A DNA stretch of 15,878 nucleotides from an uncultured Lachnospiraceae bacterium (GTDB taxonomy: Bacteria > Bacillota > Clostridia > Lachnospirales > Lachnospiraceae), in assembly GCA_958405355.1 (NCBI GenBank), contig CATYEA010000018.1, positions 1 to 15,878 of the forward strand. The letters run 5' to 3'. Shown here piece after piece: positions 7,040-15,851 of the stretch. Made by a program: the position numbers and the translations under genes. Every line of letters starts with the position of its first letter. Position 1 is the stretch's first letter. The notes beneath the pieces are model-generated. The model was not told where the DNA came from and did not search any database. It was given only the letters and a program-made list of their open reading frames with translations.

Positions 7040-7753
7040 TTATTTATAGTAAGATAAACTCGGCCATTCGTCAATAGTCATCATCTTCTGTTCCGGAAGA
7101 ACTTTAAAACACATTCTTTGATGACTGACCGGATGGTCAAAGGTCAACCGACAGGAAAAAAGACATAATTCCGGATTTCCGGACCCTATGCCTTCCTTTT
7201 CATTCCAGTTTTTTGTATGTTCTGAATTATATTTCATATCTCCATAAATTCCGGCTCCGGCATGGGCTGTCTGGACCCGTATCTGATGATGACGGCCTGT
7301 CTGAAGGTTAATTTCAACCAGAGAAAGTCCCCGCTTTTCTTCCAGTTCCCGATAGGTAAGACTTGCTTTTTTTCCGCCTTTTTCCACCACCGAAGAGGTA
7401 TTTGTCCTTCCATCCTTCTGCAAAAGGTCTGTCAGTGTTCCGGACCTTTCCGGAAGTCTTCCCGTCAGCAAAGCCAGATAGTTTTTTTCTGTCTGGTGGC
7501 CGAAAAACTGACGACTCAGCTCCCCAGCCGCTTTTTGATTCTTGGCATAGACCATCACGCCGCCTACCGGCCGGTCCAGACGATGGACAACGCCAATATA
7601 AGGTACGCCGTTCCGTCTCTTCGCCGCCAGGTGATTTTTCAGCCAGCTCACCAGGTCCATCGATGATGAACGCTCCGGCTGGGACGGCATTCCCGCTGGC
7701 TTCACGCAAACGATGATCTCTTCATCTTCATATAAAATCTTTACATCTATCAT
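7040..7753 (-). CDS. RluA-family RNA pseudouridine synthase
   Basis: This enzyme isomerises uridine to pseudouridine in rRNA or tRNA. The 237 residues comprise only the catalytic domain; the N-terminal S4 RNA-binding domain of longer RluC/RluD types is absent, as in single-domain relatives of RluA. The signature [15 protein letters not shown] at 57-71 contains the catalytic Asp60. Family motifs [25 protein letters not shown] and GDMKYN follow. Its ATG overlaps the stop of the response-regulator gene as ATGA, and no separate Shine-Dalgarno sequence is seen, so translation is probably coupled. The target uridine cannot be told from sequence. The functional link to the two-component system may be only shared transcription. 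Confidence 0.92.
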   Translation of the reverse strand: MIDVKILYEDEEIIVCVKPAGMPSQPERSSSMDLVSWLKNHLAAKRRNGVPYIGVVHRLDRPVGGVMVYAKNQKAAGELSRQFFGHQTEKNYLALLTGRLPERSGTLTDLLQKDGRTNTSSVVEKGGKKASLTYRELEEKRGLSLVEINLQTGRHHQIRVQTAHAGAGIYGDMKYNSEHTKNWNEKEGIGSGNPELCLFSCRLTFDHPVSHQRMCFKVLPEQKMMTIDEWPSLSYYK

Positions 7754-8439
7754 ACTTTAAACCGATATCCCACACCCCAAATGGTTTCAATATACTGAGG
7801 TTTGGATGTATTAAATTCAATTTTTTCCCGAATTTTTTTAATGTGTACGGTTACTGTGGCAATATCCCCCAGCGATTCCATATCCCAAATCTTATTGAAC
7901 AATTCTTCTTTCTTAAATACATGATTTGGATTTTCCGCAAGAAATGTGAGCAGATCAAACTCTTTTGTCGTAAACGCCTTTTCTTCACCATTCACATAAA
8001 CCCGACGGGCTGTTTTGTCAATTTTTAAGCCCCGGATCTCGATGACTTCGTTGGATTTTGCCGCGCTGCCGATCAGCCGCTCATATCTGGCCAGATGGGC
8101 TTTCACCCGGGCTACCAATTCGCTCGGACTGAAAGGTTTTGTGATATAATCATCCGCACCCATTCCAAGTCCCCGGATTTTATCAATATCTTCTTTTTTG
8201 GCCGAAACCATCAGCACCGGAATATTTTTCTGTTCCCGGATCCTGCGGCAGATTTCAAAGCCATCGATTCCAGGCAGCATCAAATCCAGGATGATCAGGT
8301 CAAAATCATTTTTCAGAGCCTTATCCAGCCCCGTATCTCCGCTGTGTTCCATATCTACTTCGAAGCCGCTCAGTTCCAGATAATCTTTTTCCAGTTCGGC
8401 AATGCTCACTTCGTCCTCAATAATCAGTATTTTACTCAT
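7750..8439 (-). CDS. Two-component response regulator, OmpR/PhoB family
   Basis: A DNA-binding regulator of 229 residues controlled by phosphorylation. The receiver domain (1-120) has the acidic pair Glu8-Asp9, phospho-acceptor Asp52 in LIILDLMLPGIDG, Ser79 at the usual Thr/Ser switch site and Lys101 in ITKPFSP. The C-terminal OmpR winged helix (about 130-229) includes FTTKEFDLLTFLAENP, the recognition-helix region VTVHIKKIREKI and the terminal IWGVGYRF. Its start overlaps the end of the sensor kinase gene by 8 bases, and its stop overlaps the pseudouridine synthase start. The cognate sensor is therefore clear. The regulon is not indicated; nearest relatives by motif are VanR/PhoP-like regulators of Firmicutes. 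Confidence 0.95.
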   Translation of the reverse strand: MSKILIIEDEVSIAELEKDYLELSGFEVDMEHSGDTGLDKALKNDFDLIILDLMLPGIDGFEICRRIREQKNIPVLMVSAKKEDIDKIRGLGMGADDYITKPFSPSELVARVKAHLARYERLIGSAAKSNEVIEIRGLKIDKTARRVYVNGEEKAFTTKEFDLLTFLAENPNHVFKKEELFNKIWDMESLGDIATVTVHIKKIREKIEFNTSKPQYIETIWGVGYRFKV

Positions 8440-9910
8440 AGGTTACACACTCCTTGTACTTTCTCAAAACGAAGCTCATCGTTGTCCCTTCATCTTCCAC
8501 ACTGTTGGCCCAGATTTTTCCACCATGCTCTTCAATAATTTTCTTTGCGATAGACAAGCCAAGGCCGCTGCCTCCTTTTGAAGAGTTTCTGGAGGCATCC
8601 GTCCGATAGCACCGTTCAAAAATATGCGGCAATTCTTTTTTCGCAATTCCTTTGCCATTATCCTGAATCTCTATCTGAACAAATTCCGGTTCGTCCTTTA
8701 TGAAAATGCCGATATGTCCCGGCCGGTCTGCAGCCATATATTTGACTGAATTTCCGACAATATTATTAATAACCCTTTTCAGCTGTTCCGGGTCTGCAAT
8801 AATGATCGTATCTTCCGGCACATGATTATAATAGGCCAGTGTAATCCCCCGGGATTCTAAATCCAGAGAAATTTCATCCACGCAGTCTTCAAAGTAATCT
8901 TTTAAATTCAATTTTGCAAAGGAATAATTCAATGAATTACTATCCAGTTTGGAAAAAAGGAAAAGTTCGTCGATTAATTTATCCATGTCTGTGGCTTTAT
9001 TATAAATCGTTCGGATGTATTTGTCCATTTTTTCCGGTGTATCAGCCACACCATCCCGAATGCCTTCGACATAACCTTTAATAGCCGTAATCGGTGTTTT
9101 CAGGTCATGGGAAATATTACTGATCAATTCTTTATTATCTTTTTCATACTGCATACTCAGCTCAATCTGATCCTTCAGCTTGATACGCATCTCCTCAAAG
9201 GCCGTACATACTTCTCCGATTTCATCCTCCGTATCTGTAATGACATTGAAATCCAGATTGCCTTCCTTAATGTTCACCGCCGCTCGTTTCAATTTTTCCA
9301 ACGGCTGAACAATGCTCTGATACAGCCATAAGAACGCCAGCGCACCAACAAGCAAAAGTATCACTACAGCACAAATGCAATTTTTTAGAATTGTTTTCTC
9401 CACCTGTTTCACAACGGAGATCACCGATGTGAAAATCTGAATCGTCCCTTTGCTTCCATCATTGAAATAAAAAGTAAACTGCTTTAAATAGTAAGGGTTT
9501 TCTCCCACAATATAGCCGCCGTCAGCCTCCTGAATTTCCATATTCTCTACAATATTTGTCACTTCTTCATCCTGCCCGGAATAATAAGTGATGCCATCCC
9601 GCTGCATCACTAAAAAGGAAGCATGTTCGGCAAGCCGTTCATCCATCCTGTCCAGATAAGCCATATCACAGAGCTGTTCCGGATTCTGTTCTGCAGCTGT
9701 CTGAAGTTCCTCCACAACACTGGAGGACATATTGCCAAGGACTTCAAAAGGATCAACTAGTACTTCCATACCGACATTTTCCATGTCGTACTTTTGTCTC
9801 AATGCCCGCAGTTCCACCTTTCCCATCCCCCAAAAGGCAATTACCATCAATATTATTGGAATAATAAAAACCAGGCCATATGTAATTTTCATTCGAGTGG
9901 CTAACCGCAT
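8432..9910 (-). CDS. Two-component sensor histidine kinase (HAMP type)
   Basis: A membrane-bound kinase of 492 residues. Transmembrane segments at about 10-29 and 176-197 flank an extracellular sensing domain of about 145 residues. A HAMP linker (about 198-250) leads to the HisKA domain with phospho-acceptor His268 in NISHDLKTPITAIKGY. The ATPase domain has N-box NNIVGNSVKYM (Asn387), DNGKGI at 417-422, the FERCYR F-box, and GGSGLGLSIAKKI at 446-458. All catalytic motifs are intact. Start context is GGGGG 6 bases before the ATG. It lies 28 bases after metK and overlaps the response-regulator gene. The extracellular domain resembles nothing I can name, so the signal is unknown; acidic residues in it would fit peptide or cation sensing, but that is speculation. 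Confidence 0.95.
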   Translation of the reverse strand: MRLATRMKITYGLVFIIPIILMVIAFWGMGKVELRALRQKYDMENVGMEVLVDPFEVLGNMSSSVVEELQTAAEQNPEQLCDMAYLDRMDERLAEHASFLVMQRDGITYYSGQDEEVTNIVENMEIQEADGGYIVGENPYYLKQFTFYFNDGSKGTIQIFTSVISVVKQVEKTILKNCICAVVILLLVGALAFLWLYQSIVQPLEKLKRAAVNIKEGNLDFNVITDTEDEIGEVCTAFEEMRIKLKDQIELSMQYEKDNKELISNISHDLKTPITAIKGYVEGIRDGVADTPEKMDKYIRTIYNKATDMDKLIDELFLFSKLDSNSLNYSFAKLNLKDYFEDCVDEISLDLESRGITLAYYNHVPEDTIIIADPEQLKRVINNIVGNSVKYMAADRPGHIGIFIKDEPEFVQIEIQDNGKGIAKKELPHIFERCYRTDASRNSSKGGSGLGLSIAKKIIEEHGGKIWANSVEDEGTTMSFVLRKYKECVTYE

Positions 9911-9938
9911 AGAAAACCCCCTTTTTATCTGTTTTTAA

Positions 9939-11126
9939 TTATAAATATTTTTTCAGAGTATCCGCTTTATCTGTTTTTTCCCATGGCAGATCCAGATCAT
10001 TCCGTCCGAAATGTCCGTAAGCTGCTGTCTGCTTATAAATTGGACGACGCAGATCAAGCATTTTAATAATACCGGCCGGGCGCAGGTCAAAATTCTCACG
10101 GATAATATCCACGAGCTTTGTCTCAGAAAGCTTACCTGTTCCGTAGGTATCCACCATAATGGATGTCGGCTGGGCTACGCCGATGGCATAGGAAAGCTGG
10201 ATTTCGCATTTTTCTGCCAGTCCGGCTGCCACAATATTTTTTGCCACATAACGGGCTGCATAAGCCGCAGAACGGTCTACTTTCGTACAGTCTTTACCGG
10301 AGAATGCGCCGCCGCCGTGACGGGCATAACCACCATAGGTATCTACAATGATCTTACGTCCTGTCAGTCCGCTGTCGCCGTGAGGTCCGCCGATAACAAA
10401 ACGTCCTGTCGGATTAATGAAGAACCGTGTATTTTCATCCACCATATCTGCCGGAAGTACCGTATCAAATACATATTTACGGATATCGGCATGAATCTGT
10501 TCCTGAGTCACATCCGGGTCATGCTGAGTTGAAAGCACGATGGTATCCAGACGGGACGGTTTCCCATTTTCATCATATTCTACAGTCACCTGAGTTTTTC
10601 CATCCGGACGCAGATAAGGCAGTGTTCCGTCTTTACGCACCTCTGTCAGCCGTCTGGCCAGTTTATGAGCCAATGCAATCGGATATGGCATGAACTCTTC
10701 GGTCTCATTGGTTGCATAACCAAACATCATACCCTGGTCTCCGGCACCAATCGCTTCAATCTCATCATCGGACATGGCATTTTCTCTGGCTTCAAGGGCC
10801 TTATCCACACCCATGGCAATATCCGGAGACTGTTTATCCAATGTTACCATGACTGCACAGGTTTCCGCATCAAAACCATATTTGCCCCGGTTATAACCAA
10901 TTTCGTTGACTGTATCACGTACAATCTGAGCAATATCCACATTGGCCTTGGAAGTGATTTCTCCCATGACCATGACCAATCCTGTCGTTGCACATGTCTC
11001 ACAGGCCACACGGCTCATCGGGTCCTGAGCGATCATTGCATCTAAAATAGCGTCGGAAACTGCATCGCAGATTTTATCCGGATGCCCTTCGGTAACAGAT
11101 TCTGAAGTAAATAAAAGTTTTTCCAT
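9939..11126 (-). CDS. metK: S-adenosylmethionine synthetase (methionine adenosyltransferase)
   Basis: This enzyme makes S-adenosylmethionine from methionine and ATP. The 395-residue protein starts at [18 protein letters not shown], the canonical N-terminus, with AAAGGGG 9 bases upstream; the longer frame to 11153 includes that ribosome binding site and is rejected. Motifs include GHPDKICD with the ATP-binding His, [41 protein letters not shown] and [16 protein letters not shown]. It is preceded by a SAM-I riboswitch and terminator, so its product represses it at transcription. The next gene begins 28 bases downstream with no terminator seen, which would place the sensor kinase operon under the same control. 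Confidence 0.98.
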   Translation of the reverse strand: MEKLLFTSESVTEGHPDKICDAVSDAILDAMIAQDPMSRVACETCATTGLVMVMGEITSKANVDIAQIVRDTVNEIGYNRGKYGFDAETCAVMVTLDKQSPDIAMGVDKALEARENAMSDDEIEAIGAGDQGMMFGYATNETEEFMPYPIALAHKLARRLTEVRKDGTLPYLRPDGKTQVTVEYDENGKPSRLDTIVLSTQHDPDVTQEQIHADIRKYVFDTVLPADMVDENTRFFINPTGRFVIGGPHGDSGLTGRKIIVDTYGGYARHGGGAFSGKDCTKVDRSAAYAARYVAKNIVAAGLAEKCEIQLSYAIGVAQPTSIMVDTYGTGKLSETKLVDIIRENFDLRPAGIIKMLDLRRPIYKQTAAYGHFGRNDLDLPWEKTDKADTLKKYL

Positions 11127-11169
11127 GTTTTTATACCCCTTTCTTAAAATCAAAAAAATAATAGTATAT

Positions 11170-11199
11170 CAAAAAGAAAAGTCCGCAAAAAGCGGACTT
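11170..11199 (-). terminator. Riboswitch-controlled terminator of metK
   Basis: A perfect 8-bp stem AAGTCCGC/GCGGACTT with a 5-base loop is followed by TTCTTTTT. Its 5' arm is shared with a competing antiterminator: GGATTTGAT (11210-11218) pairs with ATCAAGTCC (11194-11202) over nine positions, one being G-U. SAM binding would favour this terminator. Confidence 0.92.
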
Positions 11200-11217
11200 G
11201 ATTCTCTGTATCAAATC

Positions 11218-11316
11218 CTCTTATTGTTCGAGTTTACTCGCTCCGGCAGGCACCTTCCGTTCATCGGGGTTGCCACAATATCATCGCTCCTTAGGCTCCA
11301 TTGTTCTGAATAAGAG
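11218..11316 (-). ncRNA. SAM-I (S-box) riboswitch upstream of metK
   Basis: This S-adenosylmethionine-sensing RNA switches metK off when SAM is plentiful. P1 is perfect over 8 bp: CTCTTATT (11309-11316) with AATAAGAG (11218-11225). P2 (ACAAT with ATTGT) contains a kink-turn with GGA opposite GATGA. The conserved core GGCAACC (11268-11274) and AAGGTGC (11250-11256) frame P3, and P4 is CGAG-TAAA-CTCG (11229-11240). P2-loop AGG can pair with CCT after P3 as the pseudoknot. P1 can be extended past a one-base bulge (AATC with GATT), which would occupy half of the antiterminator and give a clear off-switch logic. The aptamer begins only 45 bases after the murA stop and I found no convincing promoter between, so transcripts may read in from murA. 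Confidence 0.94.
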
Positions 11317-11362
11317 AGATTGTTCCATGTTCAGTTGTATCCCTTCCGGGATTCGCGGCATA

Positions 11363-12655
11363 TCAGCCGACTTTTAATTTAAATTTCTGAAGATCTTTTT
11401 CATTATCAACCTTCTCAATACAGGCACCAAGACTGCGAAGTTTTCCCTCAAAGTCTTCGTATCCACGCTGAATATATCCGATGGAATCCACTGTCGAAAT
11501 ACCATCTGCCGCCAGCGCTGCCAGCACTAAGGCTGCTCCCGCCCGTAAATCCGGTGCGCTCATATGGGCACCTTTATAACTCGGAACGCCAATAATGATT
11601 GCTGCATTTCCTTCGACTTTAATACGTGCTCCCATCCGTGCCAGCTCATCCACATATCGGAAACGATTTTCAAAAATGCTCTCGGTAATGACACTGGTAC
11701 CATCAGCCAGAGCCAGAGCAATCGCTGCCTGAGGCTGCATATCCGTAGGGAATCCCGGATACGGTAAGGTTTTTATATTGGTTGGCTGAAGACGTTTGGA
11801 GGCAACAACTCTCACCGCGTCATCCAACTCCTCAATCTCAGCTCCCATTTCAAGCAGTTTTGCCGATATGGACTCCAGATGCTTCGGAATCACATGTTTT
11901 ACAGTCACATCACCCTGCGTAGCCACTGCGGCACACATAAAGGTTCCTGCTTCAATCTGGTCTGGAATAATGGTATATTCCGTTCCATGAAGCTTATGAA
12001 CACCCTGTATACGGATAACGTCGGTTCCTGCGCCTTTAATATCCGCGCCCATGGAGTTCAGGAAGTTTGCCACATCAACAATATGTGGTTCCTTTGCCGC
12101 ATTCTCAAGGATCGTACGTCCTTCAGCCATGGCGGCCGCCATCATAATATTAATCGTTGCACCGACACTGACCACATCCAAGTAGATATGCCGCGCTTTC
12201 AAATGCTCTGCCTTCGCAACAATCATACTGTTATTAATTTCCACTTTGGCACCAAGTGCCCGAAATCCTTTGATATGCTGGTCGATCGGACGGCTTCCGA
12301 TATTGCATCCGCCCGGCAGTGCGACTTCCGCCTCTTTATATTTCCCGAGAAGTGCTCCCAGTAAATAGTAAGAAGCTCTGATCTTACGTATAAATCCGTC
12401 ATCAATACAGTAAGTGTGAATATTTTTACCGTTTATTTTTACAGCGTTTCTATTAATCCTGACCACATCTGCGCCAATGGATGCAATCGCCTGCAATAAC
12501 ACATTAATATCGCTCACATCCGGCAAATTGTCAATAAGCACATCTTCGTCACTCATGATGGCCGCTGCAAGAATCCCCAAAGCGGCATTCTTTGCTCCGC
12601 CAATTGTCACTTCACCGACCAATGGATTTCCGCCTTTTATAACATATTGTTCCAT
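11363..12655 (-). CDS. murA: UDP-N-acetylglucosamine 1-carboxyvinyltransferase
   Basis: This enzyme performs the first committed step of peptidoglycan synthesis, transferring enolpyruvate from PEP to UDP-GlcNAc, and is the target of fosfomycin. The start MEQYVIKGG (430 residues) is supported by GAGG shortly upstream; the frame continuing to 12709 overlaps the promoter and is rejected. Lys22 in [11 protein letters not shown] and the catalytic Cys117 in [13 protein letters not shown] are both present, so the fosfomycin-reactive cysteine is kept, unlike naturally resistant Asp variants. The EPSP-synthase-like fold is full length, with FPTDMQPQ and the C-terminal [17 protein letters not shown]. 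Clostridia often carry two copies; which one this is cannot be settled here. It has its own strong promoter and lies just upstream of the metK riboswitch. Confidence 0.96.
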   Translation of the reverse strand: MEQYVIKGGNPLVGEVTIGGAKNAALGILAAAIMSDEDVLIDNLPDVSDINVLLQAIASIGADVVRINRNAVKINGKNIHTYCIDDGFIRKIRASYYLLGALLGKYKEAEVALPGGCNIGSRPIDQHIKGFRALGAKVEINNSMIVAKAEHLKARHIYLDVVSVGATINIMMAAAMAEGRTILENAAKEPHIVDVANFLNSMGADIKGAGTDVIRIQGVHKLHGTEYTIIPDQIEAGTFMCAAVATQGDVTVKHVIPKHLESISAKLLEMGAEIEELDDAVRVVASKRLQPTNIKTLPYPGFPTDMQPQAAIALALADGTSVITESIFENRFRYVDELARMGARIKVEGNAAIIIGVPSYKGAHMSAPDLRAGAALVLAALAADGISTVDSIGYIQRGYEDFEGKLRSLGACIEKVDNEKDLQKFKLKVG

Positions 12656-12692
12656 GGTACACCTCAACAAACTTTCTGCTATAGTCCTAATC

Positions 12693-12720
12693 ATTATAGC
12701 ATACTCCACGAATTTGTAAA
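12693..12720 (-). promoter_or_regulatory. Promoter of murA
   Basis: A consensus -10 box TATAAT (12693-12698) carries an extended TG element (TGC just before it) and a -35 box TTTACA (12715-12720) with a 16-base spacer. It lies in the 113-base gap after the YfhO-family gene and predicts a murA leader of about 30 bases. No terminator for the upstream gene is visible in this gap. Confidence 0.8.
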
Positions 12721-12768
12721 TTGAATTTTATAATTTCGTAAAAATTCCATCCATTTTTTACAAGAAAA

Positions 12769-15336
12769 TTAATGTTTTTTGAGCCTTTTTTCCAAGAGAT
12801 ACATCCCGATAAACAGAATACCTGAAATGCATGTCAGCGTCAATCCGATGCGAAATCCCTTAGGACAATAGCTCATCTCTATCTTATGTTCCCCTTTTGA
12901 CAACGAAATACCAATAAATGCGTCGGCAATTTTTTCCAGCTCGGTATCTTCGCCATCTACTTTGACTGACCATCCCTCATCATATGGAATGGAAGTGAAC
13001 ATAACCCCATCATTCTCTGCAGTGATCGTTCCCGACAATCTGGTGGATGAAACTTCATCCAGCATCCACTGCTGCTGTTTCAGCAGATCAAATACCTGGT
13101 AAAAAGCATCCATGGAATGCTCAGCCGCAATGAGCTTAATATTTCCGTCATCATAGGCATCATCCAAATGGAAGATCAAAGTCACTGTCTCTCCGGCCTC
13201 CACTGTTCCCACCTGAATAATGTGACCGTCTTCATCCGAATAGTTCTCCGTTCCCCCATTATGAATAACTTCCACCTTCGTACAATGGGCCGCTTTAAAA
13301 TAAATATAAAGATCCTGATTTTTTTCCGGTATATAGGTATAAGTTACCTTTCCCTCCTCACCGGATGTCGCTGTATAAGACCAGTCCGCCCAACTGTCCG
13401 TCGTCAACTCACAGCCTTCGGCCGTTGGTTCAGGAATTCCAAAATAATTGTATGGCCGTATTTCCAAATCCGTCGCAGACAGTATGAGTTGATTGATCAC
13501 CTCAAATGGATTCGTCTTTTCATAATCCCATTGGTAAATATTGCCGGATACCATAAAACCAAGTCCCAGAGCGCAATGGTTCTGGTAAAGATTTCTCGCT
13601 TCCGTCTCCTCCATCCACTCAAAAGTCCGGATATAATCATTTTTATATTTACTGATTAAATATTTTATATTAAGAAAAGCATCTGTTTCCGGCGTTGCCC
13701 CCTGATAGCTGTACTTATTTGTCACCGCATAAAATCCCAGACGTTTTGCCAAATGGTCCACCCCGGCATTCGCTGTCGAAGAAAAAAGGGACATTCCCGG
13801 CAGATGATGCCATGTCACATCGTCCCGTCCCCGGCGTTCTTCCAGTTCCATCCGGTAAAAATCGCCGGCTTCTCTTTCATCCACTTCTTTTTTCAATACG
13901 CTGACCACATTCTGATCACTGTAATAATCTTTTCGATTGACTGTTCCATTCATGCAGAGACCGAAAGCGCCATAACCGCAGGCCTCAACCAACATTACGG
14001 CCAGCAATCCGATTTCCAGAATTTTCCGTTTCTTTGCTGGACCGCATAGGTACACAAACCATACGCCATACGCCAGAAGCAGACCGATATTTATCGCCCA
14101 TGTATATGTTTCCAGCTCTGCCTTACCGCTCCACCAACTATATCCAAGAAATACCAGCCAGCCAAATGCAGCGACGGCTGCCGCCCATTTGGGACAGTCT
14201 TTCCGATGTCTGTAGCCTTCATAGCCCATGACTAAAAGGATGAAAATATAAATAAATGAAAACCTTCCCGGGAGTCCATTCGGAAAATGGAACCCATGCC
14301 AAATATAGGCCAGATAATTTGTATTCAGACTGACCAGCAAAAATGCGGCGAGAACCATGTTCACGACCTTTTCCCGCAGATTGATTTTTCGATTAAAAAG
14401 ATACAACGGAACAAGCAGCATCATTGCCGCCCCGCAGTAAAGGTTAAAATTCCCGTCCAGACAAGTAGGCTCTACAAATGCAAACTGCTGACATAACAGT
14501 TCAAATACATTATGATAGAATTTCACCTTCGTCGGAAAACTGCTTGATGCGGACTGGCTGGACATCAGCGCATAGGCCGTCGGTATGAGCATAACAGCGC
14601 CAAAGGCTCCGGCCATCAGCGAATATCCTGCAAATCCAACAATTCTCCGAATTTTTGCTGTCACTCCTGCACTCCGCTCACAGATGACTTCCGCAAGAAG
14701 ATACATGCAGGAAAAAATACAAATCATAATAGCTATATAATAATTGGTAAAAATGCACAGTGCCAGAGAAGCTCCGTAAAGCCATCCCCGTCCTTCCTGT
14801 ATCAGCCGATGGATACCCAGCATGACCATCGGAAACATTACGATACAGTCCAGCCACATAATATTCCAGGCATAACCGATCACAAAACTGCTGAGAGCAT
14901 AGCAACACCCAAACACGGTGATCGCAAAACCATAATGGTCAAACCGCTTCCGTATAAAATAAGCAAAACTCAAACCGGCCAAACCGATCTTGATAAAATA
15001 AATCAGCGAAAAACATTCCATGACCATGCTTTTCGGAAATACCAACAGCAAAAGGTTCAATGGACTCGCCAGATAATAAGCGATCACAGCCCAGAAATTC
15101 ATCCCCAGGCCACCGTTCCAACTATAAAGCAAACTGTCAAAATGACGCCACTTATACTGGAGTTCCGAAAAAAACGGTACATATTGATGATAAGAATCGA
15201 TAATTGTAATTCCCCTGTCACCAAAAGGCCACATTCCCTGACAGATAAAGGCCACTGCAGCGACTACAAAGGGCAGGGCAAATGCTAAAATGTACCAGAT
15301 ATTTTCAGATGCCCAGTGTTTTATTCTCACTCTCAT
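12769..15336 (-). CDS. YfhO-family polytopic membrane protein (putative GT-C glycosyltransferase)
   Basis: A large integral membrane protein of 855 residues. After a short cytoplasmic start, a first transmembrane helix (about 13-33) is followed by an extracellular loop with DSYHQYVPF at 47-55, the acidic site expected in GT-C glycosyltransferases. About a dozen further hydrophobic segments run to about residue 460. A long, mostly beta, outer-face region (about 480-825) and one last transmembrane helix (about 829-847) complete it. This layout and length are those of YfhO (PF09586). B. subtilis YfhO has been linked to sugar decoration of lipoteichoic acid; the sugar and acceptor here are unknown. 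Its ATG overlaps the stop of the AroK-like kinase gene (ATGA), so the two are translationally coupled. It precedes murA, in keeping with an envelope role. Confidence 0.88.
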   Translation of the reverse strand: MRVRIKHWASENIWYILAFALPFVVAAVAFICQGMWPFGDRGITIIDSYHQYVPFFSELQYKWRHFDSLLYSWNGGLGMNFWAVIAYYLASPLNLLLLVFPKSMVMECFSLIYFIKIGLAGLSFAYFIRKRFDHYGFAITVFGCCYALSSFVIGYAWNIMWLDCIVMFPMVMLGIHRLIQEGRGWLYGASLALCIFTNYYIAIMICIFSCMYLLAEVICERSAGVTAKIRRIVGFAGYSLMAGAFGAVMLIPTAYALMSSQSASSSFPTKVKFYHNVFELLCQQFAFVEPTCLDGNFNLYCGAAMMLLVPLYLFNRKINLREKVVNMVLAAFLLVSLNTNYLAYIWHGFHFPNGLPGRFSFIYIFILLVMGYEGYRHRKDCPKWAAAVAAFGWLVFLGYSWWSGKAELETYTWAINIGLLLAYGVWFVYLCGPAKKRKILEIGLLAVMLVEACGYGAFGLCMNGTVNRKDYYSDQNVVSVLKKEVDEREAGDFYRMELEERRGRDDVTWHHLPGMSLFSSTANAGVDHLAKRLGFYAVTNKYSYQGATPETDAFLNIKYLISKYKNDYIRTFEWMEETEARNLYQNHCALGLGFMVSGNIYQWDYEKTNPFEVINQLILSATDLEIRPYNYFGIPEPTAEGCELTTDSWADWSYTATSGEEGKVTYTYIPEKNQDLYIYFKAAHCTKVEVIHNGGTENYSDEDGHIIQVGTVEAGETVTLIFHLDDAYDDGNIKLIAAEHSMDAFYQVFDLLKQQQWMLDEVSSTRLSGTITAENDGVMFTSIPYDEGWSVKVDGEDTELEKIADAFIGISLSKGEHKIEMSYCPKGFRIGLTLTCISGILFIGMYLLEKRLKKH

Positions 15337-15851
15337 TCTTCTTTACCACTCTGCGCTTCAAGCATATGTTCTATAGTTTCAACAACTTCCCGGATTCCCT
15401 TACCACGCTCATCCACCGTGATATCTGCATATTTTTCATATAACGGGACCCGTTCATTATAAAGGTCGCGCAGTGTATTGCCTTTACGTATGGCAACACC
15501 CCGCTTCAATAAATTTCCAAGACGCCTTTCAAGAGATTTATAATCCACTTGAATATAAACGACCGTTCCAATGGCTTTTAAATGGGACATTGCAGCCTCA
15601 CCATAAATAACGCTGCCCCCCGTGGCAATCACCGTCCGGCTGGCCTGGATTCCGGCATTGACCTGGTCTTCAACCTTCAGGAACCCCTCGATGCCCACTT
15701 CGTTAATAATCTCAAACAACCGTTTCCCTGTCTCTGCCTGAATCAGTAAATCTGAATCTATAAAATCATAGCCCAAAGCCTTTGCCAATACAACACCCAC
15801 CGTGCTTTTTCCGGCTCCCGGCATTCCAATCAAAATAATGTTGTCTTTCAT
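15333..15851 (-). CDS. aroK: Shikimate kinase-like protein with altered substrate site
   Basis: A 172-residue P-loop kinase of the shikimate kinase family, which phosphorylates shikimate in chorismate synthesis. The P-loop GMPGAGKST at 9-17, DSD at 32-34 and RVPLYEKYADI at 134-144 match AroK. Three usual shikimate contacts differ: the FRxxE motif reads FLKVE (Arg replaced by Leu58), the GGG motif is shortened to TGGSV at 77-81, and the DKxRPLL lid becomes NLLKRGVAIRKG. It may be a divergent shikimate kinase or act on another small alcohol. AAGGAGG lies 7 bases before the ATG. The gene is complete, but its promoter is outside the window. It overlaps the YfhO gene by 4 bases; no other aromatic-pathway gene is present. 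Confidence 0.8.
   Translation of the reverse strand: MKDNIILIGMPGAGKSTVGVVLAKALGYDFIDSDLLIQAETGKRLFEIINEVGIEGFLKVEDQVNAGIQASRTVIATGGSVIYGEAAMSHLKAIGTVVYIQVDYKSLERRLGNLLKRGVAIRKGNTLRDLYNERVPLYEKYADITVDERGKGIREVVETIEHMLEAQSGKEE

Noticed and set aside
11342..11355. Small ATCCC-GGAA-GGGAT hairpin after murA as a terminator
   Set aside because: The stem is five pairs and is followed by ACAACTG instead of a T run, so it should not terminate.
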